From: JAJXWB01 sp965246795 | GTDB lineage: Bacteria > Pseudomonadota > Alphaproteobacteria > Rhizobiales > Beijerinckiaceae | Direction of reading: 5' to 3' | NCBI GenBank assembly: GCA_965246795.1 | Contig: CBDFFN010000010.1 | Location: forward strand, 124,001 to 188,000 | Length of the DNA stretch: 64,000 nucleotides | Part shown: positions 17,248-26,352 of the stretch, piece by piece | How the letters are laid out: each line of letters opens with the position of its first letter | Numbering within the stretch: position 1 is the stretch's first letter | Position numbers and translations under genes: made by a program | Notes under the pieces: model-generated | The model's input: only the letters and a program-made list of their open reading frames with translations | Told to the model about the DNA's origin: nothing | Database searches by the model: none

Positions 17248-17378
17248 ACGCCGCCTCCCTCTAAATCCGCCGGTGCCCGGTCTCTGTGCGCGAAAGATGA
17301 GACAGGTGACGGTCGAGAGCAACCAGGCAGCGTCGCAATCAGCGCTTAAAGGTGCAGAGCCGGGACGAGGGCTGTCGA

Positions 17379-18680
17379 TTACAAAATAAACCTGCTCAAA
17401 TCCACGTCGCGCGCGAGATCGCCGATCGCCTTTTCGACATAGGCGCCGTCGATCGTCACGGTTTCGCCGCCACGGTCGGTGGCGTGAAAACTCACGTCTT
17501 CCAGCACGCGTTCCAGGATCGTGTGCAGCCGGCGCGCGCCGATATTCTCGACGTTGGAATTGATCTGCGCCGCAATGCGCGCAAGTGCGTCGATCGCATC
17601 GTCGCGGAAAACGATCGTCACGCCTTCCGTCGCGAGCAGTGCCTCATATTGTTTCAGCAGGCTCGCTTCGGTGTCGGTAAGGATGCGGCGCAGGTCTGCC
17701 TCGGTCAGAGGTTTCAGCTCGACACGGATGGGCAAGCGTCCCTGCAACTCCGGCAACAGATCCGACGGCTTCGCGACATGGAACGCGCCCGACGCGATGA
17801 AGAGGATGTGGTCGGTCGCCACGTTCCCGTGCTTCGTCGCAACGGATGTTCCCTCGATCAACGGGAGAAGATCGCGCTGCACACCTTCGCGCGAAACGTC
17901 CGCGCCGCGGCGCTCCGGACCAGCGCAGAGTTTGTCGATCTCGTCGAGGAACACGATGCCGCTGTTCTCGACGCTCGTAACGGCATCGCGCGCGATACGC
18001 TCGTTGTCGATAAGTTTCTCGGCTTCCTCCGCTTCGAGCGGCTCCCAAGCGTCGCGCACCACCAGCTTACGGCGCTTGGTCTGATTGCCGCCGCCAAAGA
18101 TGCTGCCGAGGTTGATGGCGCTGATCGAGGCGTTGGGCATGTTCGGCAATTCGAACACAGGCGATGTCGCTGGCGCCGCAGCCATGTCGAGCTCGACGTC
18201 CTTGTCGTCGAGTTCGCCGGCGCGAAGCTTCTTGCGAAAAGATTCGCGCGTCGTGACCGACGCCGATGCGCCAACGAGAGCCGTCACCAGCCGGTCTTCG
18301 GCGTTCGCGCGGGCCTGTGCGCGCACCGTTTCGCGCGCCCGAGCGCGGACCTGCGTCACGCCGACCTCCATCAGGTCGCGAATGATCTGCTCGACGTCGC
18401 GACCGACATAGCCGACCTCGGTAAAGCGCGTCGCCTCGACCTTCAGGAACGGCGCGCTCGCAAGTTTCGCTACGCGGCGCGCGATCTCGGTCTTGCCGCA
18501 GCCGGTCGGTCCGATCATCAAGATGTTTTTCGGCAGCACTTCTTCGCGCATCGGGCTTTCGAGCCTCAGCCGCCGCCAGCGATTGCGCAACGCCACAGCG
18601 ACGGCGCGCTTCGCATCGTGTTGGCCGATGATGAAGCGATCGAGTTCGGAGACTGTTTCACGCGGCGAGAACTCGCTCAT
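17379..18680 (-). CDS. hslU: ATP-dependent protease ATPase subunit HslU
   Basis: 433-residue AAA+ unfoldase. Walker A GPTGCGKT is at 57-64 and Walker B is in SGIVFLDEIDK. The intermediate I-domain (about 105-240) and the C-terminal tail ending DLSRFIL, which docks into HslV, are present. It forms hexameric caps on HslV for ATP-dependent degradation of misfolded and regulatory proteins. Its ATG overlaps the hslV stop (ATGA), giving coupled translation in the order hslV-hslU. Confidence 0.97.
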   Translation of the reverse strand: MSEFSPRETVSELDRFIIGQHDAKRAVAVALRNRWRRLRLESPMREEVLPKNILMIGPTGCGKTEIARRVAKLASAPFLKVEATRFTEVGYVGRDVEQIIRDLMEVGVTQVRARARETVRAQARANAEDRLVTALVGASASVTTRESFRKKLRAGELDDKDVELDMAAAPATSPVFELPNMPNASISAINLGSIFGGGNQTKRRKLVVRDAWEPLEAEEAEKLIDNERIARDAVTSVENSGIVFLDEIDKLCAGPERRGADVSREGVQRDLLPLIEGTSVATKHGNVATDHILFIASGAFHVAKPSDLLPELQGRLPIRVELKPLTEADLRRILTDTEASLLKQYEALLATEGVTIVFRDDAIDALARIAAQINSNVENIGARRLHTILERVLEDVSFHATDRGGETVTIDGAYVEKAIGDLARDVDLSRFIL

Positions 18681-19261
18681 GCCTCGCCGCCGATCGATTC
18701 AATGACAATGTTGCCGTTCGTGTACACGCAGATTTCCGCCGCGATCTCCATCGCACGCCGCGCGATCTGCTCGGCGTCCATGTCGGTGTCGAGAAGCGCC
18801 TTGCCGGCCGCCAGCGCATAATTGCCGCCCGAACCGATCGCCATCACGCAGGCGTTGGGGTCGCCGTCGGGCTCGAGCACATCGCCGGTGCCGGAAAGCA
18901 GCAGCGAGGTACGCACGTCCGCCACAAGCATCATGGCCTCCAGCCGCCTGAGATAACGGTCGGTGCGCCATTCCTTCGCCAATTCGACCGCGGCCCGCGT
19001 CAATTGGCCAGGATATTGGTCGATCTTGCTCTCCAGCCGCTCGAAGAGCGTGAAGGCATCCGCCGTTGCGCCGGCGAAACCGGCGATGACGTCGTGCTTG
19101 CCGAGCCGGCGGATTTTCCGCGCGCTGCCCTTGATGATCGTCTGCCCGAAGCTGACCTGGCCGTCGCCGGCAAGGGTCGTGCGACCGCCCTTGCGCACGA
19201 GCACGATGGTCGTCGCGTGCCAGCCAGTCGGGTCGCGGCTGTCCTGAATGTCCAAGGCCAT
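18677..19261 (-). CDS. hslV: ATP-dependent protease subunit HslV
   Basis: 194 residues from the ATG at 19261. It is a proteasome-like N-terminal nucleophile threonine protease that forms the double hexamer core of HslUV. The conserved mature start TTIVLVRK has Thr17 as probable nucleophile, so a 16-residue leader (MALDIQDSRDPTGWHA) would need removal; short leaders ending near WHG/WHA are seen in rhizobial HslV. GDGQVS, GFAGATADAF and GSGGNYALAA are family motifs. It is divergent from hisB. Confidence 0.96.
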   Translation of the reverse strand: MALDIQDSRDPTGWHATTIVLVRKGGRTTLAGDGQVSFGQTIIKGSARKIRRLGKHDVIAGFAGATADAFTLFERLESKIDQYPGQLTRAAVELAKEWRTDRYLRRLEAMMLVADVRTSLLLSGTGDVLEPDGDPNACVMAIGSGGNYALAAGKALLDTDMDAEQIARRAMEIAAEICVYTNGNIVIESIGGEA

Positions 19262-19375
19262 AGCGCGCGATCTAACGGCGGCGACCCCTCGGAACAAGGG
19301 TAACCAGAGCGCGAGCCCCTTGTGGCACTCCTACGCGCGGCTTGATAAAGAAGCGCCCCCGGACGTTTGGCACCC

Positions 19376-19969
19376 ATGCGCGACGCAACCATCACCCGCA
19401 AGACGAACGAGACCGAGATCGAGGTGCGCCTCGTTATCAACGGTACGGGTCGCTACGATGTGTCGACCGGTATCGGCTTCTTCGACCACATGCTGGAGCA
19501 GCTCGCGAAGCACTCCGGCATGGATATTACCGTCAAGGCGAAGGGCGATTTGCACATCGACGGCCACCACACGGTCGAGGATGTCGGGATTGCCTTGGGA
19601 CAGGCGTTGTCGAAGGCGCTTGGCGAGCGACGCGGCATCACGCGTTTCGCGCATGTCTATCTACCGATGGACGAAGCTCTCACCCGCGTCGCCGTCGACA
19701 TTTCCGGCCGGCCGTATCTCATCTTCGAGGTGCCGCTGCCGACCGGCATGGTCGGCAATTTCGACCTGCAACTCGCGCGAGAGTTTTTCGGTGCGCTGGC
19801 GACGAATGCCGGCATCACGCTGCACATCGACACGATCCGTGGCGTGAACAGCCACCACATCGTCGAATCCTGTTTCAAGGGTGTGGCGCGTGCGCTCGGT
19901 GCGGCGGTGAAGATCGACGCGGCGCGCGCCGATGCCGTGCCTTCGACAAAAGGCTCGCTCGCGGGATGA
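19376..19969 (+). CDS. hisB: Imidazoleglycerol-phosphate dehydratase
   Basis: 197 residues from the ATG at 19376. Monofunctional HisB of histidine biosynthesis, with the metal-binding histidine motifs FFDHMLEQLAKHS, DGHHTVEDVG, FGALATNAGITLHI and NSHHIVESCFK. It dehydrates IGP to imidazole-acetol phosphate, using Mn2+ in a 24-mer. It is the first gene of a tight operon running to coaA; its stop overlaps the next start (ATGA). No phosphatase domain is fused, so histidinol phosphatase is encoded elsewhere. Confidence 0.97.
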   Translation: MRDATITRKTNETEIEVRLVINGTGRYDVSTGIGFFDHMLEQLAKHSGMDITVKAKGDLHIDGHHTVEDVGIALGQALSKALGERRGITRFAHVYLPMDEALTRVAVDISGRPYLIFEVPLPTGMVGNFDLQLAREFFGALATNAGITLHIDTIRGVNSHHIVESCFKGVARALGAAVKIDAARADAVPSTKGSLAG

Positions 19970-20388
19970 GCATGGATGGCGCAACGGTCCATCGACCGCC
20001 AGGCGGCGACCCCGCCCGCATTCGTCTGGTGCAGGACGGTTTTCACTGGTCGGTGTTTCTGGTCCCGCCAGCGGCTCTCTTCGCGCGGAAATTGTGGCTT
20101 GTGGGGCTGGGCTGGATCGCCTTCGTGATGGTGCTCATTGCGCTGGTCGTCGCCGGCCTGCTCGCGCCAGGCGCGGCCATCCTCGCGGTCTTCGTTGTTG
20201 ACATCGTGCTGGCGCTTGACGCGGCGGATCTCGAGCGACGGCGGCTCCTCCGACACGGCTGGTCCACGGTCGCCATCGTCGGGCCGCTCGGCATCGTCGA
20301 CGGGACGCAGTCGGCGCCGCCTACAGCTACCGTCGCGGGCACCGCACCGGCCAAGACCACGGACATCCTTGGCCTGTTTCCGTCATGA
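19966..20388 (+). CDS. DUF2628 family membrane protein within the his operon
   Basis: 140 residues. A soluble N-terminus is followed by VFLVPPAALFARKLWLVGLG, hydrophobic helices (about 45-85) and the AADLERRRLLRHGW stretch typical of DUF2628 proteins, then a short Pro/Thr-rich tail. It overlaps hisB and hisH by 4 nt each, so it is fully embedded in the histidine operon. The same position is seen in related rhizobia, from memory. Its role in histidine synthesis, if any, is unknown. Confidence 0.8.
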   Translation: MSMDGATVHRPPGGDPARIRLVQDGFHWSVFLVPPAALFARKLWLVGLGWIAFVMVLIALVVAGLLAPGAAILAVFVVDIVLALDAADLERRRLLRHGWSTVAIVGPLGIVDGTQSAPPTATVAGTAPAKTTDILGLFPS

Positions 20389-21035
20389 CGGTCGCCATCG
20401 TCGATTACGGCTCCGGCAATCTCCACTCCGCGCAAAAGGCTTTTGAGCGCGCCGCGCGTGAAAGCGGGCATGCCGACAAGATTGTCGTTACCGGCGATCC
20501 TGACACCGTCCGCAGTGCCGAGCGAATTGTGCTGCCGGGCGTCGGCGCCTTTGCCGATTGTCGCGCGGGCCTCGACGCGGTGCCCGGCATGGTGGACGCG
20601 CTCGAAGACGCGGTGCTGCGCGGCGGCCGACCGTTCCTCGGCATCTGCGTTGGCATGCAGCTGATGGCGAGTGTCGGCCGCGAACATGCCGACGTCGACG
20701 GCCTCGGTTGGATTCCCGGCGAGGTCGTCGCGATCGAGCCGGACGACGCGTCCCTGAAGATTCCGCACATGGGCTGGAATACGTTGCAGCCGCAGCGTGC
20801 GCATCCCTTGCTCGACAGCATCGCTACAGGTGTGGACGGACTGCACGCCTATTTCGTGCATTCCTACGCATTTCGCACCGCGCAGCCCGATGCCGTCGTT
20901 GCCACGACGGACTACGGCGTGCCGATCGCCGCGATCGTGTCGCGCGACAATATCGCCGGGACGCAATTCCATCCCGAGAAGAGCCAGATGCTCGGCCTCG
21001 CGATGATCGGCAACTTCCTACGCTGGCGCCCGTGA
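20385..21035 (+). CDS. hisH: Imidazole glycerol phosphate synthase, glutaminase subunit
   Basis: 216-residue class I glutamine amidotransferase. The nucleophile C88 is in FLGICVGMQLM, and the His-x-Glu pair H196/E198 lies in TQFHPEKS. It supplies ammonia through a tunnel to HisF. It overlaps the upstream DUF2628 gene (ATGA) and the hisA start (GTGA). Length and motifs are standard. Confidence 0.97.
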   Translation: MTVAIVDYGSGNLHSAQKAFERAARESGHADKIVVTGDPDTVRSAERIVLPGVGAFADCRAGLDAVPGMVDALEDAVLRGGRPFLGICVGMQLMASVGREHADVDGLGWIPGEVVAIEPDDASLKIPHMGWNTLQPQRAHPLLDSIATGVDGLHAYFVHSYAFRTAQPDAVVATTDYGVPIAAIVSRDNIAGTQFHPEKSQMLGLAMIGNFLRWRP

Positions 21036-21787
21036 TCCTTTTTCCCGCCATCGACCTCAAGGACGGCGAGTGCGTGCGCCTCGTGCATGGCGACATGGCG
21101 CAATCGACCGTCTTCAACACCGATCCCGTTGCACAGGCGCGGGATTTCGTGGCGACAGGCTTCGAATATCTGCATCTCGTCGATCTCGACGGCGCCTTTG
21201 CGGGCAAGCCCGTCAACGCGATCGTCGTCGAAGAGATTCTCCAGGCCGTGACGATCCCGGTGCAGCTCGGCGGCGGCATCCGCGACATGCGCGCCATCGA
21301 GGGCTGGCTCGGCAAGGGAGTTTCGCGCGTCATCATCGGGACGGCGGCGGTGCGCGATCCCGACATGGTGCGCGAGGCGGCGCGCAAACATCCCGGCCGC
21401 ATCGCCGTCGGTATCGATGCACGCAACGGACTCGTCGCCATCGAGGGCTGGGCGAAGGCCGCGCAGCTCACCGCGCGCGACCTCGCGCTGCGCTTCGAGG
21501 ATGCAGGCGTGGCGGCCATCATTTATACCGACATCATGCGCGACGGCGTTCTGCAGGGCCTGAATTTCGACTCGACGCTGGAGCTTGCCAACGCGCTGTC
21601 GATCCCGGTAATCGCATCGGGTGGCCTTGCATCGCTCGGCGATGTGGAGCGCCTTCTGCAGCCCGATTGCACGCGTCTCGCCGGCGCCATCACCGGCCGC
21701 GCACTTTACGATGGCCGCATCGATGCGAAACAGGCGCTCGCACTGATCCGCAAAGCAAGGCACGGACGCGACGGTGCTCAAGCGTAG
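21032..21787 (+). CDS. hisA: Phosphoribosylformimino-5-aminoimidazole carboxamide ribotide isomerase
   Basis: 251 residues, GTG start at 21032 chosen because ILFPAIDLKDG is the canonical N-terminus; the frame stays open far upstream but that part is antisense-like shadow of hisH. A beta/alpha-barrel enzyme with catalytic D8 and a second Asp in YTDIMRDG. It performs the Amadori rearrangement of ProFAR. The phosphate sites GGGIRD and ASGGLAS are present. The 3' end overlaps hisF by 14 nt. Confidence 0.97.
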   Translation: MILFPAIDLKDGECVRLVHGDMAQSTVFNTDPVAQARDFVATGFEYLHLVDLDGAFAGKPVNAIVVEEILQAVTIPVQLGGGIRDMRAIEGWLGKGVSRVIIGTAAVRDPDMVREAARKHPGRIAVGIDARNGLVAIEGWAKAAQLTARDLALRFEDAGVAAIIYTDIMRDGVLQGLNFDSTLELANALSIPVIASGGLASLGDVERLLQPDCTRLAGAITGRALYDGRIDAKQALALIRKARHGRDGAQA

Positions 21788-22553
21788 GGTCATCCCCTGT
21801 CTCGACGTGAAGGATGGCCGCGTTGTGAAGGGCATCAATTTCGTCAGCCTTCGCGACGCCGGCGATCCCGTCGAGAGTGCGCAGGCATACGACCGCGCGG
21901 GCGCGGACGAACTCTGCTTCCTCGACATCACCGCGAGCCATGAGGCTCGCGCGATCCTGTTCGATGTCGTGCGCCGAACCGCGGAGGCCTGCTTCATGCC
22001 GTTGACGGTCGGTGGCGGCGTGCGGAAAGTCGAGGACATCCGCGGCCTGCTTCTCGCGGGCGCAGACAAGGTTTCGATCAACACGGCCGCGGTTTCCGAT
22101 CCCGACTTCATCCGTCAGGGCGCGGAAAAATTCGGTGCGCAATGCATTGTCGTCGCCATCGACGCGAAACAGGTGTCGCCCGGCCGGTGGGAAATCTTCA
22201 CGCATGGCGGGCGCAAGCCGACGGGCATCGACGCGATCGCTTATGCGGTTCGCGCGGCGGAGTTGGGTGCGGGCGAAATCCTGCTGACGTCGATGGACCG
22301 CGACGGCACCCGCAACGGGTTCGATCTCGCACTGACCCGCGCCGTCGCCGATGCCGTGACGATCCCCGTCATTGCGTCTGGCGGAGTGGGAACGCTCGAC
22401 CACCTCGTCGATGGCGTCCGCGAAGGGCACGCGTCCGCCGTCCTCGCAGCGTCGATCTTTCACTTCGGTGACTTTACGATCGGCGCGGCCAAGCGTCATA
22501 TGGCCGACGCCGGCATCCCGATGCGTCTCGACGTGCAAGAGCGACCCGCATGA
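21774..22553 (+). CDS. hisF: Imidazole glycerol phosphate synthase, cyclase subunit
   Basis: 259-residue beta/alpha-barrel, GTG start inside the hisA end. Catalytic D11 is in VIPCLDVKDG and the second Asp in VVAIDAK; phosphate-binding VGGGVR and ASGGVG loops are present. With HisH it makes IGP and AICAR, linking histidine and purine synthesis. It overlaps hisE by 4 nt. Confidence 0.97.
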   Translation: MLKRRVIPCLDVKDGRVVKGINFVSLRDAGDPVESAQAYDRAGADELCFLDITASHEARAILFDVVRRTAEACFMPLTVGGGVRKVEDIRGLLLAGADKVSINTAAVSDPDFIRQGAEKFGAQCIVVAIDAKQVSPGRWEIFTHGGRKPTGIDAIAYAVRAAELGAGEILLTSMDRDGTRNGFDLALTRAVADAVTIPVIASGGVGTLDHLVDGVREGHASAVLAASIFHFGDFTIGAAKRHMADAGIPMRLDVQERPA

Positions 22554-22891
22554 CGAACAGCGACTTCAGGCTCGAAGACCTCGAAGCGATCATCGCGCTG
22601 CGTGCCAGCGATACGGCCTCGACATCCTATACGCGCAGCCTGCTCGACGGCGGCACGCCGCTCGCAGCCAAGAAATTCGGCGAAGAGGCCGTCGAACTTG
22701 TCATTGCCGGCATGCAAGGCAAGAAGCCTGACACCGTCAGCGAAGCCGCGGACGTGCTCTTTCACCTGCTCGTGCTGCTGCGCTGCGAGAAGGTCGCGCT
22801 GTCGACAGTGCTTGCGGAACTCGGTCGTCGTACGTCGCAATCGGGTCATGCCGAGAAAGCAGCCCGCACCACGCCGGGGAGCGCCGCGTGA
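22550..22891 (+). CDS. hisE: Phosphoribosyl-ATP pyrophosphatase
   Basis: 113 residues, the all-alpha MazG-like fold of stand-alone HisE. The metal-binding GEEAVELVIA and SEAADVLFHLLVLL motifs are clear. It hydrolyses PR-ATP to PR-AMP, the second pathway step. HisI is not fused, as is usual in alphaproteobacteria. It overlaps coaA by 4 nt (GTGA). Confidence 0.96.
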   Translation: MTNSDFRLEDLEAIIALRASDTASTSYTRSLLDGGTPLAAKKFGEEAVELVIAGMQGKKPDTVSEAADVLFHLLVLLRCEKVALSTVLAELGRRTSQSGHAEKAARTTPGSAA

Positions 22892-23850
22892 ACATCGACG
22901 TCCCGCCGCCGAGCCTAGTGCTATCGCCCTACCGACATTTCACGCGCGCCGAATGGGCGAAGTTGCGTGCCGACACGCCGCTGACGCTAACGATCGACGA
23001 CCTCGTGAAGCTGCAATCGACGAACGATCCGATTTCGATCGAAGAGGTCATCGCAATCTATCTGCCGCTGTCGCGGTTGCTTGCGCTTTACGTTGCCGCG
23101 ACGCAGGGCCTGTTTAAGGCAACGCAGCGTTTTCTCGGCGCGGAAGACGGCAAGGTGCCCTACATTATCGGCGTCGCGGGCTCCGTCGCCGTCGGCAAGT
23201 CGACAACGGCGCGTGTGTTGCAGGCGCTTCTTTCGCGCTGGCCCAACACGCCGAAGGTGCAGCTCGTTACGACAGATGGATTTTTATTTCCGAATGCCGT
23301 GCTGGAACGCGACGGCTTGATGGAGAAGAAAGGTTTTCCCGAAAGTTACGATCAGGGCGCATTGATCCGTTTTCTTTCCGCCGTGAAAGCCGGCGAGAAA
23401 CGTGTCGAGGCGCCGGTCTATTCGCATATGACCTACGACGTCGTCACGAACGAACGGACTGTCGTCGACCGGCCCGACATCCTTATCGTCGAAGGCGTGA
23501 ACGTGCTTCTGCCGAGCCGCCTCCCGCGCGACGCAAAGGAAATTCCCTTCGTCTCGGATTTTTTCGACTTTTCCGTTTATCTGCACGCCGACGAGCAGAT
23601 CCTCGAGAAATGGTACATCGACCGTTTCGTGCGGCTGCGCACGACGGCCTTTCGTGATCCGATGAGTTATTTCCGCAAATATGCCGAGCTTGATGATGCC
23701 GCGGCGATCGATGTCGCGCGCGGCATCTGGGAGCGCATCAACCTGCGCAATCTCGTCGAGAACATCTATCCGACGCGCGCACGCGCCAGCCTCGTGCTGA
23801 CGAAGTCCGACACGCACCGCATCGAGAGCGTCGCGCTGCGGAAGCTTTGA
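22888..23850 (+). CDS. coaA: Type I pantothenate kinase
   Basis: 320 residues, GTG start overlapping the hisE stop. It phosphorylates pantothenate in the first, CoA-inhibited step of CoA synthesis. The P-loop GVAGSVAVGKS lies at 95-105; TTDGFLFPN and the SYDQGALIRFL stretch match PanK-I. The his-coaA linkage recurs in rhizobia. It is the last gene of the operon and is followed by hairpins. Confidence 0.96.
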   Translation: MNIDVPPPSLVLSPYRHFTRAEWAKLRADTPLTLTIDDLVKLQSTNDPISIEEVIAIYLPLSRLLALYVAATQGLFKATQRFLGAEDGKVPYIIGVAGSVAVGKSTTARVLQALLSRWPNTPKVQLVTTDGFLFPNAVLERDGLMEKKGFPESYDQGALIRFLSAVKAGEKRVEAPVYSHMTYDVVTNERTVVDRPDILIVEGVNVLLPSRLPRDAKEIPFVSDFFDFSVYLHADEQILEKWYIDRFVRLRTTAFRDPMSYFRKYAELDDAAAIDVARGIWERINLRNLVENIYPTRARASLVLTKSDTHRIESVALRKL

Positions 23851-23863
23851 AAGAAGATCACGT

Positions 23864-23926
23864 TCCCGGGCGCGCGTGCGCGTCCGGGCACCAGAAGAAT
23901 TGCTGGACGCCGGATCGGTCTCCGGC
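23864..23926. terminator. Candidate bidirectional terminator hairpins
   Basis: Two GC-rich inverted repeats lie between the convergent coaA and epoxide-hydrolase genes: CCCGG...CCGGG around 23865-23887 with internal GCGC pairing, and GCCGGA/TCCGGC at 23909-23926. Neither has a T-run, so termination is inferred from position only. Confidence 0.4.
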
Positions 23927-23955
23927 CGTCCGGGCACGTGGCTCACGACGACGCG

Positions 23956-24981
23956 TCACGCCAGATACGCCGGCACCTTTGTCGCCATCCAGCGCACCAG
24001 CGCGCGATTGACCTCCGCCGGCTTCTCCTGCGCCATCCAGTGGCCGGTCGCCACAGTGCCCTCCGTCAGATTGGAGCAGGCACCACGCATAGGCTCGGGC
24101 AGTTTCGTGCCTTCGGTCATGCACACGACATCGTAGGACGCGTGCAGAAACAGCACGGGCATGTCGAGCTTGCCGCCATTCACCGATGCGCGCCCGTAGG
24201 CCGCATTGGCTTCGCCGTTCATGTACCAGGAGTCCGGTCCGAAGAAGCCATTGCGCGTCAACGCATCGACGAACGCTTTTTCCTCGACATCGCTGAGGAT
24301 GCGTTCGTCGCGCGGCAAATCCGGTGCGCGGCCTGTGCCGCCGAACCAGTCGCCCATCTTGCGAATTCGCGCAGACATCGCGACCTTGCGCGCACTCGCC
24401 GGATCGCCTGATCGAAACAAAGCCCGCACCGTGCCCGTCACATTTGCTTCGAAGGCGCGCGTCACGCGCTCGAAATTCTCGACATAGGCAACCTGATAGT
24501 CCCACTGGCCGACCGGAAATTTGTCTTCCGGATAGAGCGAGCGGTCGACGAGCGGCACGAGGGTCGGGACCGAGAAGCCTTCCGGGATATACGGCACGCA
24601 GAGATTGACGACAGCGACGCAGACTTCGGGATGATGGCTCGCGATCGACCATACGATCGGCGCGCCCCAATCGTGACCGACCCACAAAGCCTTGTCGCGC
24701 CCAAGCGACTTCAACAGCGCAAGCATGTCGCCGACGATCGCCTCGACAGCGTAATCGTCATGGCGCGCGTGCACGGTCGAGCGGCCATAGCCGCGCATGT
24801 CCGGCGAGATGCAACGGAAGCCCAGCGCGGCGAACGCCGCGAGCTGATGCCGCCACGAGATCGAAAGCTCCGGCCAGCCATGCACGAAGACGATCAGCGG
24901 TCCGTCTTCGGGACCGGACGCCAGATAGAACGTCTCGTGGTTATCGCCCTTGGCGACATGTTCTGTGATCGTGGCACGCAT
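23956..24981 (-). CDS. Alpha/beta hydrolase, epoxide hydrolase-like
   Basis: 341 residues of the alpha/beta-hydrolase fold. The oxyanion motif HGWPE is at 34-38, the nucleophile elbow GHDWG has Asp104 (typical of epoxide hydrolases and dehalogenases), and the C-terminal catalytic His is in ATGHWMAQEKP. A lid region occupies about 135-240. The start codon touches the stop of the upstream beta-lactamase-like gene (1-nt overlap), so the two are one unit. Physiological substrate unknown. Confidence 0.87.
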   Translation of the reverse strand: MRATITEHVAKGDNHETFYLASGPEDGPLIVFVHGWPELSISWRHQLAAFAALGFRCISPDMRGYGRSTVHARHDDYAVEAIVGDMLALLKSLGRDKALWVGHDWGAPIVWSIASHHPEVCVAVVNLCVPYIPEGFSVPTLVPLVDRSLYPEDKFPVGQWDYQVAYVENFERVTRAFEANVTGTVRALFRSGDPASARKVAMSARIRKMGDWFGGTGRAPDLPRDERILSDVEEKAFVDALTRNGFFGPDSWYMNGEANAAYGRASVNGGKLDMPVLFLHASYDVVCMTEGTKLPEPMRGACSNLTEGTVATGHWMAQEKPAEVNRALVRWMATKVPAYLA

Positions 24982-26198
24982 CAGTCGACCACCGCCTGCA
25001 GCACGAGCGGACGCAGCAACGCACGATAGCGAAGCCGGATCATCCCCGGCGCCATCGCCATGAAGACGCAGATCAGCTTCTCCTGGGGATCGACCCAGAA
25101 ATAGGTGCCGAACACGCCCGACCAGTACCAGTCGCCAGTGCTACCGACGACGCCCGCGACGCCCGTCTGCAGCCGCACCGCGACGCCGAGGCCGAACCCA
25201 TAACCCTCGCAAGACGCGTCCATCGTGGTGACGCGGTTCTCGATTTTTGTGCCGAGATGATCCGAGGTCATGTAGGCGACCGTCTTGCGGCCAAGATAGC
25301 GGTGGCCGTGATAGATGCCGCCGTCGAGCAGCATTTGCAGGAAGCGCATGTAGTCGGCCGCAGTCGAAACCGCGCCGCCACCGCCCGTCTCCCATTTCAC
25401 CGCAGCGCCGGTCGCGTGAAAGATCGTGACGGGCTGGCCGGTCAGCGGGTCGTTCGGGAAGGCTCGGGCGTAGCGCGCAGCTTTTTCCGGCGCGAGCGCA
25501 AAACTCGTGTCGACCATGCCGAGCGGCTCCCACAGCCGCTCCTTCAGGAAGGACCCGAGCGTCTTGCCCGACACGACCTCGACGACGAAGCCGAGAATGT
25601 CGGTGGAGAATCCGTACTCCCACGCCGTGCCCGGCTGATAGAGCAGCGGCGTCTTGCCGAGCAGTTCGAGGAAGTCGTCGCGCTCGTGGCGCACGGCCAT
25701 CGTGAAGGGATCGCCGGGCTGGCGGCGATGCGCTTCGGTGTCGCCGCGACCGGGATAGGTCAGCCCGGACGTATGGCGCAGCAGATCCTGGATCGTGAAG
25801 TCGCGCGTTGCGGGCGCGAACTCGAACGCATCGCCGGCACCAACGCCGACCTGCATGCCCGCCAGCTGCGGCAGATATTTGCTGGCGGGATCGCTCAGCA
25901 GAAGTCGGCCTTCCTCGTAGAGCATGAGGATCGCGACCGACGTCATCGCCTTCGTCATCGACGCGATCGAGAAGATCGTGTCCGCCGTCATATCGACGCC
26001 GCTCGCAGGATCGCGCAGGCCGATGGCGTCGCAATGCGCAATCTCGCCATGCCGCGCCACCATCACGACAGCGCCGGGAATGCGCTTGGCCGCGACTTCC
26101 GCTTCGAGCGCCGGGCGGATCCGGCGCAGCCGCTCGGAGGAGAGACCGACATCCTCCGGCCGGCGTGCAACATCACGCAGCTTCTCGACGGCGCTCAT
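24981..26198 (-). CDS. Serine hydrolase of the beta-lactamase (class C) / esterase family
   Basis: 405 residues with the SxxK motif at S80-M-T-K83 (FSIASMTKAM). The second motif region is WEYGFSTD, and the C-terminal GGG/GSTG stretch is in place of KTG. No export signal is evident, which points to a cytoplasmic esterase rather than a resistance enzyme. EstB-like and 1,4-butanediol diacrylate-type esterases share this layout. Coupled to the epoxide-hydrolase-like gene. Resistance function should not be assumed. Confidence 0.85.
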   Translation of the reverse strand: MSAVEKLRDVARRPEDVGLSSERLRRIRPALEAEVAAKRIPGAVVMVARHGEIAHCDAIGLRDPASGVDMTADTIFSIASMTKAMTSVAILMLYEEGRLLLSDPASKYLPQLAGMQVGVGAGDAFEFAPATRDFTIQDLLRHTSGLTYPGRGDTEAHRRQPGDPFTMAVRHERDDFLELLGKTPLLYQPGTAWEYGFSTDILGFVVEVVSGKTLGSFLKERLWEPLGMVDTSFALAPEKAARYARAFPNDPLTGQPVTIFHATGAAVKWETGGGGAVSTAADYMRFLQMLLDGGIYHGHRYLGRKTVAYMTSDHLGTKIENRVTTMDASCEGYGFGLGVAVRLQTGVAGVVGSTGDWYWSGVFGTYFWVDPQEKLICVFMAMAPGMIRLRYRALLRPLVLQAVVD

Positions 26199-26209
26199 GC
26201 AAGTATCTC

Positions 26210-26230
26210 CCAGTTTTGCCGACCAGTTTT
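26210..26230. promoter_or_regulatory. Direct repeat CCAGTTTT, 13-bp period
   Basis: Two exact copies of CCAGTTTT (26210-26217 and 26223-26230) lie immediately upstream of the beta-lactamase-like gene, next to an ACTAGT palindrome. This could be an operator for a local repressor, but no regulator gene is adjacent. Purely inferential. Confidence 0.3.
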
Positions 26231-26352
26231 ACTAGTATCGTCGGCGACGCCGAGCCACGACGCAAGCCGCCCCGACGCCGGCTGCGAAACCCGCCTTTCC
26301 GCAGCCACGATCCTCACGATATAACCGAGCGACCTCCGGGGAAATCGACCAC

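Noticed and set aside
17352..18821. Long plus-strand open frame opposite hslU
   Set aside because: Exactly antisense to hslU/hslV with no recognisable protein features.
24981..26198. Class C beta-lactamase resistance gene
   Set aside because: No export signal and no KTG triad; an esterase-like serine hydrolase is more likely.
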